Positions 7,657 through 12,631 of a stretch of DNA of 12,631 bases are shown in pieces. The stretch lies in contig JAZQSD010000018.1 in assembly GCA_045629925.1 (NCBI GenBank), forward strand, positions 1 to 12,631. The letters are read 5' to 3'. Both the position numbers and the translations under genes were made by a program. How positions within the stretch are numbered: position 1 is the first letter of the stretch; every line of letters begins with the position of its first letter. Source of the stretch: Brotonthovivens sp045629925. GTDB taxonomy: Bacteria; Bacillota; Clostridia; Lachnospirales; Lachnospiraceae. The notes under the pieces were generated by a model that worked only from the letters and a program-made list of their open reading frames with translations, was not told the origin of the DNA and did not search any database.

Positions 7657-8307
7657 TTGGAAAAAATTGTAAAGAATCCTTTTTTTACAGGAACAACCAT
7701 CGAAGAAATCGAGCGCATGCTGGTTTGCTTTGATATAAAGAAGAAAACATTTAAAGAAAAAGAAGAAGTCTGCAATTATGACTATGATGCGGAGGTGATT
7801 GGATTGCTGATTGAGGGCAGCGTATCCCTGAATCGAATCAACGCAGACGGCACCCTTGATATTCTAGAATATATCGAGGACTGCGGTATCTTCGGGGCCT
7901 CTCTGATCTTTTCCGCCCACGACGATGCCTTTATGGTTGTGTGCGAAAAGCCGTGCACCGTATTATTTATTGAAAAGAAGCATATTCTAAAACGCTGCGA
8001 AAACGCCTGCCATCACCACACCCAGGTTGTCCAGAACCTGATGGAACTAATGGCCGGAAAAGTAATTAACCTGACAGAAAAGGTAGACATTTTAAGTCAG
8101 CGCACCACAAGAAACAAGCTTCTTAGCTACTTCAAAGGACTTAGCGCCAAAACAAATTCCCAGACTTTCACCATGCCGTTTTCCTTATTGGCTCTTGCTA
8201 ACTACTTATGTGTAGACAGAAGCGCCATGATGCGAGAATTGAAAAAAATGAAAGACGAAGGTTTGGTGGAAACCAACGGCAATGTGGTTACATTGCTTCA
8301 TACATAA
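7657..8307 (+). CDS. Crp/Fnr-family transcriptional regulator
   Basis: With the TTG start this is 216 residues, normal for the family. The N-terminus (KNPFFTGTTIEEIERML) matches the first helix of Crp/Fnr proteins. A cyclic-nucleotide-binding-like beta-roll follows (about residues 25-115, with LLIEGSVSLNR and GIFGASLIFS), then a long dimer helix (about 118-145). The C-terminal winged helix-turn-helix (about 174-208) contains LALANYLCVDRSAMMRELKKMKDEGLV. The roll lacks the cAMP phosphate-binding signature, and no four-cysteine Fnr iron-sulfur set is evident. The effector may instead be redox state, NO or another ligand; Cys24, 39, 76, 96, 100, 114 and 118 are candidates for thiol sensing. Being divergent from the flavodiiron gene, it probably regulates that gene. 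It ends at a bidirectional hairpin shared with spoIIID. Confidence 0.88.
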   Translation: MEKIVKNPFFTGTTIEEIERMLVCFDIKKKTFKEKEEVCNYDYDAEVIGLLIEGSVSLNRINADGTLDILEYIEDCGIFGASLIFSAHDDAFMVVCEKPCTVLFIEKKHILKRCENACHHHTQVVQNLMELMAGKVINLTEKVDILSQRTTRNKLLSYFKGLSAKTNSQTFTMPFSLLALANYLCVDRSAMMRELKKMKDEGLVETNGNVVTLLHT

Positions 8308-8311
8308 AAAT

Positions 8312-8352
8312 AAAACTTCCAGTATTTTGTGTTACATCATACTGGAAGTTTT
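8312..8352. terminator. Bidirectional terminator between the Crp/Fnr gene and spoIIID
   Basis: AAAACTTCCAGTA (8312-8324) pairs perfectly with TACTGGAAGTTTT (8340-8352) around a 15-base loop. T-rich sequence follows on both strands (TTATTGTATTC on plus; TTTTATTTTTA on minus). The AT-rich 8353-8409 stretch between it and the spoIIID stop codon holds no other recognisable feature. Confidence 0.85.
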
Positions 8353-8409
8353 TTATTGTATTCTTTTATTATTTTTTTGTATATAGTTATGTGCATTGAC
8401 CATCTACAC

Positions 8410-8667
8410 TTACACATATCTGCTGTGCATATACTTTTCCTTCGTTGCCAAACCGCCCCTGATATGTCGTTCAGACTTATTCACATTCAAAACCAGTCTG
8501 GCCTCCTCTGCCAGAGCAGGATTAATCTGGGAAAGCCTGTCGGTGATATCTTTGTGCACTGTACTCTTACTGACCCCGAACTGTTTTGCCGCCTGTCGCA
8601 CAGTTGCATTATTGTCTATGATATACTGGGCAATCTCCATTGCTCGTTCTTCGATATACTCTTTCAT
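8410..8667 (-). CDS. spoIIID: Stage III sporulation transcriptional regulator SpoIIID
   Basis: An 85-residue DNA-binding protein that closely matches SpoIIID of Bacillus subtilis by eye: it begins MKEYIEERAMEIAQYI, has a helix-turn-helix AAKQFGVSKSTVHKDITDRL (about residues 25-44), INPALAEEARLVL, and the basic motif ERHIRGGLATKEKY near the end. SpoIIID acts in the mother cell, under sigma-E, to switch on and off many sporulation genes including sigK; its presence marks the organism as an endospore former. ATG 8667 is chosen because AGGGA lies six bases upstream. ATG 8682, five codons earlier, lacks a ribosome site and sits inside a hairpin. The upstream gene's terminator touches the start codon, so spoIIID should be transcribed from its own promoter within or just upstream of that hairpin. 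A partial sigma-E-like -10 (CATAGATT on the minus strand, 8695-8702) is visible, but only as a weak match. Confidence 0.95.
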   Translation of the reverse strand: MKEYIEERAMEIAQYIIDNNATVRQAAKQFGVSKSTVHKDITDRLSQINPALAEEARLVLNVNKSERHIRGGLATKEKYMHSRYV

Positions 8668-8672
8668 AAAAA

Positions 8673-8710
8673 ATCCCTGCATAGTTTGTTTTTACAATCT
8701 ATGCGGGGAT
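8673..8710 (-). terminator. Terminator of the ahpC-reductase operon, abutting spoIIID
   Basis: On the minus strand ATCCCCGCATAG (8710-8699) pairs with CTATGCAGGGAT (8684-8673) with one A/C mismatch. An inner TTGT/ACAA extension (8686-8689 with 8694-8697) closes a four-base loop. A run of T (8673-8668) follows, then directly the spoIIID ATG. The 3' arm contains the spoIIID ribosome binding site AGGGA (8674-8678). The stop codon of the upstream reductase is about 20 bases away. Confidence 0.75.
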
Positions 8711-8730
8711 GAAATAAGTTATGAAATAAC

Positions 8731-10365
8731 CTATATAAGTTCCATAATCTGCTGCATGTTTTTTTTGCCAAAATATACGTGTTCGTCATTAATTACCATA
8801 CAGGGAACACTCATAACGTTATATTTATTTTTTAAAGTTTCACAATGATGGATGTCGTAGATTTCAGCTGTAATATGCTGGCTGACTGTGGCTAAATGCT
8901 GTGCTGCTACAACCAGGTCCGGACACATGGTGCAGGACAAAGATACCAGTATCTTAATATCCACCTGCTTTCCGATGGCACTAGCTTTCTTTTTGACCTC
9001 GGCATCCATTGTCTGCCCTGGTCCTGCCGCGTTATACATGCCCAGCACAAACGAGGTAAATTCGTGTCCGCCTGGAACTCCATGGAATGCAAGGCCTGTG
9101 TACACCTCATCTTTATACAGCTTAACACATGGCTGGAATTCCACGGCATCTTCTGCCACAATCTCCATGGATAACTTATCCGTCATTGTCGTTAACACCT
9201 CGGCATATTCCTGCAGTTCTATAGAGGCAGGGCGATTGTCCAAATACAGTTTTAACAGCAATGGTTTTTCCATCTTTTCAAAAATAACTTCTAACTGAGC
9301 GCACATCTCTGGTGTAAACAAGCTATCTTTCTCTGTTTTACTTTGTGCTGGCAATTTTTCTGGCTTTTCGCCAAATACCCCCTCTCGGATCACAGGTTCT
9401 TTGGTACGCAGCCCTGTTTTTCTCTTCAGTTTTTCCACATATTTCTCCAACTCCGTAGCCGCCAGCGCCCCATCGCTTGTAGCCGTTACTACTTGTCTTA
9501 ATGGTTTAATACAAATATCACCGGCCGCATATAGTCCTTCTACGCTGGTTTTTTGTGCTTTGTCTGTGACAACATATCCTTGTTCGTTTAATTGGACAAG
9601 GTCTTTTACCAAGTGGGTTTCCGGCCCATAACCCACAAACACAAAGACGCCGATTCTTTCCCCTTCTTTTGCTCGATATTCTGTAGTTTTGCCTGTTGCA
9701 CGATTTTTGTAACGGATATATTGTATGCTATTTTCTCCGGCTACTTCTTCCACTACGGTATTTGTTCGTACAGTTATCTTTTTATGGTTTCGCGCCTGCT
9801 CCGCCAGTGTCTCTGCACAGGAGAAATCTTCTCCCCGGATCAAGATCGTGACATGGCTGGCGAATTTGGTCAAAAAGATACTTTCTTCCGCGGCGGCATA
9901 CCCACCCCCTATGACAAAGACTTCCTGCCCTGCAAAAAATTCTCCATCACAGGTTGCGCAATAAGCCACCCCTCTTCCTCTGTATTCCATCTCTCCTTTA
10001 AATCCAACCATTTTAGGCTGCGCCCCTGTAGCCAACAGCACCCCAAGACAGGAAAAATCGCCTCTGCTTGTGTGCACAATCTTTACACTGTCTTTAAGGT
10101 TAAGTCCAGTGGCTTCCGCCATCAAAAACTCTGCCCCAAAATATTCTGCCTGGGAATACATGGTGTCTGTCAGGTCTTTTCCGCTGCACTTTCCTACTCC
10201 CGGATAATTTACCACTTCGTGAGTAATTGTGATCTGACCGCCGAACTGTTCTCTCTCCAGCACTAATACCCGATATTTTGCTCTGGAAAGATAGATTGTG
10301 GCAGACAGTCCAGCTGGTCCGCCGCCGATGACTACTACATCATAAAGGTTCTCTGTGTCTGCCAT
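8731..10365 (-). CDS. AhpF-like peroxiredoxin reductase with permuted domains (TrxR domain first, AhpF-N domain last)
   Basis: This 544-residue flavoprotein should pass electrons from NAD(P)H to the adjacent AhpC peroxiredoxin. Residues 1-312 form a thioredoxin-reductase module: FAD motif IGGGPAGLSA (13-22), redox disulfide CATC (136-139), NAD-binding IGGGYAAAEE (152-161) and FAD-closing GLYAAGDIC (277-285). After a charged linker (about 313-348), residues 350-544 resemble the tandem thioredoxin-fold domain normally found at the N-terminus of AhpF, with GVPGGHEFTSFVLGMYN (429-445), a second redox pair CTMC (478-481) and cis-Pro segment SVPCMVIND. E. coli AhpF has the opposite order. Its ATG overlaps the ahpC stop codon by one base (TAATG), so translation is probably coupled. 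The alternative name is thioredoxin reductase with a C-terminal glutaredoxin-like domain; the peroxiredoxin neighbour favours the AhpF role. Confidence 0.9.
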   Translation of the reverse strand: MADTENLYDVVVIGGGPAGLSATIYLSRAKYRVLVLEREQFGGQITITHEVVNYPGVGKCSGKDLTDTMYSQAEYFGAEFLMAEATGLNLKDSVKIVHTSRGDFSCLGVLLATGAQPKMVGFKGEMEYRGRGVAYCATCDGEFFAGQEVFVIGGGYAAAEESIFLTKFASHVTILIRGEDFSCAETLAEQARNHKKITVRTNTVVEEVAGENSIQYIRYKNRATGKTTEYRAKEGERIGVFVFVGYGPETHLVKDLVQLNEQGYVVTDKAQKTSVEGLYAAGDICIKPLRQVVTATSDGALAATELEKYVEKLKRKTGLRTKEPVIREGVFGEKPEKLPAQSKTEKDSLFTPEMCAQLEVIFEKMEKPLLLKLYLDNRPASIELQEYAEVLTTMTDKLSMEIVAEDAVEFQPCVKLYKDEVYTGLAFHGVPGGHEFTSFVLGMYNAAGPGQTMDAEVKKKASAIGKQVDIKILVSLSCTMCPDLVVAAQHLATVSQHITAEIYDIHHCETLKNKYNVMSVPCMVINDEHVYFGKKNMQQIMELI

Positions 10366-10928
10366 TATAACTGTCCTACCAGGTCCAGGCTTGGTTTTAA
10401 AGTCTCAGCGCCTGGTTTCCAGTTGGCTGGACACACCTGATCTCCGTGGGCATGAACAAACTGACAAGCTTGCACTTTTCGAAGCAATTCCTCCGCATTT
10501 CTTCCTACATTTCCTGCTGCAACTTCATATCCTACGATCTTGCCTTCCGGATTGATGATAAAGGTACCTCTCTCTGCCAGACCATCCGCCTCAATAAGCA
10601 CCTCAAAATCTTTGGATATGCAGTGGGTTGGATCTGCTAACATAGGATAATTGATCTTGCGGATACGTTCTGAAGCATCATGCCATGCTTTGTGGACAAA
10701 ATGTGTATCCGTTGACACGGAATAGATTTCACATCCAATCTCTCGAAACTTTTCGTATTTTTCTGCCAGGTCCTCCAATTCCGTAGGACATATAAAAGTA
10801 AAATCTGCCGGATAGAAGAAAAACACACTCCATTTCCCTAAAATGTCTTCCTTCGATACCATTTTAAAATTGTTCTTGTGAAATGCATTTGTTTTAAATG
10901 CTCCAATCTCTTTGTTGATCATTGACAT
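10365..10928 (-). CDS. ahpC: AhpC-type 2-Cys peroxiredoxin (alkyl hydroperoxide reductase subunit C)
   Basis: A 187-residue typical 2-Cys peroxiredoxin of the AhpC/Prx1 group. It reduces H2O2, organic peroxides and peroxynitrite in the cytoplasm. The peroxidatic Cys47 lies in FYPADFTFICPTE, with Thr44 of the PxxxT/SxxC motif and conserved Arg120 (ERGTF). The resolving Cys166 is in HGDQVCPANW near the C-terminus. Length and motif spacing match E. coli AhpC (187 residues). ATG 10928 has GGAG eight bases upstream; ATG 10922 is too far from it. It is the first gene of an operon with the AhpF-like reductase. A promoter and a palindromic operator candidate lie upstream, in the divergent region shared with the MFS gene. 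Confidence 0.96.
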   Translation of the reverse strand: MSMINKEIGAFKTNAFHKNNFKMVSKEDILGKWSVFFFYPADFTFICPTELEDLAEKYEKFREIGCEIYSVSTDTHFVHKAWHDASERIRKINYPMLADPTHCISKDFEVLIEADGLAERGTFIINPEGKIVGYEVAAGNVGRNAEELLRKVQACQFVHAHGDQVCPANWKPGAETLKPSLDLVGQL

Positions 10929-10988
10929 ATTGATGACTCCTTTTCTTCATATTGAGATGATCTCTATGTTTAGTCTGTCCCAAACTGC

Positions 10989-11008
10989 TAAAAATACACA
11001 TATTTTTA
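10989..11008. promoter_or_regulatory. Perfect 8-4-8 inverted repeat, candidate operator in divergent region
   Basis: TAAAAATA (10989-10996), CACA, TATTTTTA (11001-11008) is a perfect dyad in the 127-base region between ahpC and the MFS gene. It overlaps the predicted ahpC -10 box and start point, a position suited to repression. It does not fit the usual PerR/Fur 7-1-7 pattern as I know it, so the binding protein is not identified. Confidence 0.4.
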
Positions 11009-11033
11009 TAAAGTCAGGAAATACTATCTGCAA
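11005..11033 (-). promoter_or_regulatory. Predicted promoter of the ahpC operon
   Basis: On the minus strand TTGCAG (11028-11033) is followed after exactly 17 bases by TATAAA (11005-11010). The start near 10998 gives a leader of about 70 bases to ATG 10928. No comparable promoter for the divergent MFS gene could be assigned with confidence in the same interval; a TACTAT at 11022-11027 lacks a good -35. Confidence 0.55.
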
Positions 11034-11055
11034 CCTAAAACAAAGAGGAATATTT

Positions 11056-12489
11056 ATGGAACAATCAAAAAATTCAAATCACCTGAAAAGGTTTCTTCCT
11101 TATGCACTTGCAACGATCTTAGTGGGTCTGGTTGGAGGGCTCTCCACTATGCTTGGCCCCGCCTTTATGCTGGACATGAACTTAGCGTACAACAATACCA
11201 CATGGTCAGCTCTGGCACAGGCCATATCCACTGCTGCCTGCGCTCCTATTCTGGGCAAACTGATCGATATATTAGGAAAAAGAAAAACGCTCTTATTTGG
11301 AGTGGCGGTATTTACCCTTGGTTCCATCCTAACCGCCCTGTCTACCTCCCTCTTATTTTTGCTTGTGGCCAGATTTGTAGTGGGCATCGGCAGCGCTGCG
11401 ATTGCGCCTACTGTTATGACCTTCATCGTTACAGATTTTCCGCCAAAACAGATTGCCAAAGGATTTTCCCTTTATATGCTGCTCTCCTGTGCGGCAGTCA
11501 TCTTTGGACCAACCCTTGGCGGATTGATTTTGGCACGAGGCAATTGGCGAACACTCATGTGGTTCTCCTCGTTCATATGCATCGCATTTTCCATCCTCTG
11601 TTTTTTTACACTTCCCAAAGAAGTCTTTGTCCGCAAGCCACTAAAGAATTTTGACCTTGCAGGATCTGTTTTTGTTGTTGCTTTTTTTGGTCTGCTGTTA
11701 TGCATTCCATCTTTTGGGCAGAATTTCGGCTGGACATCCTTTCCATTCCTGATGGTATTTGTTCTTGCACTTATCACTTTGACGATACTGGTAATAAACG
11801 AAAGGAAAGCCCAACATCCGATACTGATTGGCTCTTTTATGGCCAGAAAGTCATTTATCCTTCCTGTTATCATCCTCTTTTTAACCCAAGGGCTCATGCA
11901 GGCGAATATGACCAATACCATCGTGTTTGTAAATTACACGCAGCCATCCAACAGCGCAATTTCCGGGTATGCAATATCCATCATGTATGTTGGCATGTCT
12001 CTTGGCGCTATTCTAATAGGACCATTGGCTGACCGATTTGAACCAAAAAGAGTCTTGACCGGGTCCCTTATTCTCACAGGCGTCGGTTGTGGAACAATGC
12101 TCTTCTTTTCCCAGACCACAACTTTCTTTTTATTGGCTGCCTCCCTTGGAATTTTAGGTCTGGGACTTGGGGGAAATGCTACTGTTTTTATGAAGATTGT
12201 TCTCTTTGGTCTGCATCCAAAAACTACTGGTTCCGGCACCGGCATCTACGGGCTTTTCAGAGATCTGGCCGCGCCCTTTGGCGTTGCTGTATTTGTGCCA
12301 ATGTTTACAAATAATATTACCCGCCTGGCCGCGGATCCCAACCTGCATTTGCCAATGGCCGCCATCGCCGCTAGCTCCATTCACATGTTGGCAATCATAG
12401 AACTTGTTTTTGTTGGTCTGGCCATTTTTATCGTTCAGCTGCTTCCAAAAATTTATAAAGGCAATGTTAAAAAAGGAGATCAAACATGA
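11056..12489 (+). CDS. MFS transporter, probable bile acid carrier (BaiG-like, operon with 7alpha-HSDH)
   Basis: A 477-residue major facilitator superfamily permease with 12-14 predicted helices. Motif A is GKLIDILGKRK (residues 67-77), RFVVGIGSAAIAPTVM lies in the helix 4-5 region, and the motif C-like GPTLGG (151-156) is followed by GNWRTLMWF. A second-half motif A-like loop, GPLADRFEPKR, is at 322-332. This layout fits the drug:H+ antiporter-type families that include the bile acid carrier BaiG of C. scindens, which I recall as the same size. ATG 11056 is chosen because GAGG lies eight bases upstream; the frame is open further upstream to 10912, but those starts lack ribosome sites and the added residues look noncoding. 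The stop overlaps the next start (ATGA), giving tight coupling to the dehydrogenase. The bile acid substrate is inferred from that partner; direction of transport is unknown. Confidence 0.85.
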   Translation: MEQSKNSNHLKRFLPYALATILVGLVGGLSTMLGPAFMLDMNLAYNNTTWSALAQAISTAACAPILGKLIDILGKRKTLLFGVAVFTLGSILTALSTSLLFLLVARFVVGIGSAAIAPTVMTFIVTDFPPKQIAKGFSLYMLLSCAAVIFGPTLGGLILARGNWRTLMWFSSFICIAFSILCFFTLPKEVFVRKPLKNFDLAGSVFVVAFFGLLLCIPSFGQNFGWTSFPFLMVFVLALITLTILVINERKAQHPILIGSFMARKSFILPVIILFLTQGLMQANMTNTIVFVNYTQPSNSAISGYAISIMYVGMSLGAILIGPLADRFEPKRVLTGSLILTGVGCGTMLFFSQTTTFFLLAASLGILGLGLGGNATVFMKIVLFGLHPKTTGSGTGIYGLFRDLAAPFGVAVFVPMFTNNITRLAADPNLHLPMAAIAASSIHMLAIIELVFVGLAIFIVQLLPKIYKGNVKKGDQT

Positions 12490-12631
12490 GATTAGAAAAT
12501 AAAATCGTATTGATTACAGCCTCTACCAGAGGAATCGGACTCGCCTGTGTAAAGGCCTGCGCCAAAGAGGGCGCTGTGGTATATATGGCCGCGCGAGATT
12601 TGAAAGCTGCAGCGAAAACTGCAGCGGAATT
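12486..12631 (+). CDS. hdhA: Short-chain dehydrogenase, N-terminal part; probable bile acid 7alpha-hydroxysteroid dehydrogenase
   Basis: Only the first 48 residues are in the window; the family is about 250-270 residues long, so catalytic Ser, Tyr and Lys are not visible. The N-terminus is a Rossmann beta-alpha-beta unit, with LITASTRGIGLA (residues 9-20) as cofactor glycine motif and VYMAARDLK (32-40) at the end of the second strand. By memory, the stretch MRL-K-VTASTRGIGLA followed by ACAKEGA-VYM-AR is closely similar to the NADP-dependent 7alpha-HSDH of C. scindens VPI 12708. Arg37 after the second strand suggests NADP(H) use. Such enzymes interconvert the 7alpha-hydroxyl and 7-oxo groups of cholic and chenodeoxycholic acids. 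ATG 12486 has AAGGAG upstream and overlaps the MFS stop codon. Other SDR substrates remain possible until the rest is seen. Confidence 0.75.
   Translation, partial: MRLENKIVLITASTRGIGLACVKACAKEGAVVYMAARDLKAAAKTAAE

Noticed and set aside
8668..8682. Upstream ATG 8682 as the spoIIID start.
   Set aside because: It has no Shine-Dalgarno and lies in the terminator stem; family members begin at the residue corresponding to ATG 8667.
9592..10266. A 224-codon open frame on the plus strand.
   Set aside because: It lies entirely antisense to the AhpF-like reductase, whose motifs are unambiguous, and its translation is Cys/Phe/His-rich without recognisable domains.
10912..11055. N-terminal extension of the MFS protein from ATG 10912.
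   Set aside because: It would overlap the ahpC start and cover the whole divergent promoter region; the added residues are not MFS-like, and ATG 11056 has a proper ribosome site.
1..12631. The window begins AATTC and ends GAATT, suggesting an EcoRI clone.
   Set aside because: Internal GAATTC sites occur (near 2805 and 9136), so the ends do not define an intact EcoRI fragment; probably chance, or a partial digest that cannot be shown.
1..12631. CRISPR arrays, insertion sequences, attachment sites, tRNA/rRNA genes and riboswitches.
   Set aside because: No regularly spaced repeats, transposase motifs, cloverleaf-like sequences or long structured leaders were seen; all intergenic gaps are short and mostly filled by promoters and terminators.

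Overview
The window reads as chromosomal DNA from a spore-forming, strictly anaerobic, low-to-medium GC Gram-positive gut bacterium of the Clostridia, most likely a Lachnospiraceae member related to Clostridium scindens. Three signs support this. SpoIIID marks an endospore former. A multidomain flavodiiron protein marks an anaerobe that has to remove O2. The gene cut off at the right edge begins like the bile acid 7alpha-hydroxysteroid dehydrogenase known from C. scindens-type intestinal bacteria. These assignments come from recognising families by eye; no database search was possible.

Left part (1-4900), housekeeping and envelope genes. The 3' half of a MATE-family exporter runs in from the left edge. 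It is followed by a bidirectional terminator shared with a convergent C39-like papain-fold protein. Divergent to that is a TRIC/UPF0126 membrane protein with a clear promoter. It ends in a second bidirectional hairpin shared with a convergent two-gene operon, read leftward: an SLC13/ArsB-like anion permease, then a membrane phosphoglycerol-transferase-like (OpgB/LTA-synthase superfamily) enzyme.

Middle part (4900-8310), oxygen defence. A large leftward gene encodes a class F flavodiiron protein (diiron/FMN core, short-spaced rubredoxin, NAD(P)H:rubredoxin reductase fused in one chain). A Crp/Fnr-type regulator is divergently transcribed from it. The short intergenic region carries overlapping divergent promoters and a CRP-like dyad.

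Right part (8400-12631). Leftward genes are spoIIID and, upstream of it, an ahpC-ahpF-like operon. The reductase is a domain-permuted AhpF with the thioredoxin-reductase part first. Its terminator hairpin runs directly into the spoIIID start codon and contains the spoIIID ribosome binding site. Divergent from ahpC is an operon of a 477-residue MFS transporter and the truncated 7alpha-HSDH gene, overlapping by ATGA. The ahpC/MFS intergenic region contains a perfect 8-4-8 inverted repeat lying on the predicted ahpC -10 box.

Taken together, the right two thirds combine NADH-driven O2 and peroxide removal (FdpF, AhpC plus AhpF-like reductase) with a probable bile acid transport and oxidation operon. 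No CRISPR array, insertion sequence, tRNA or rRNA gene was seen, and no gene-free stretch exceeds 300 bases.
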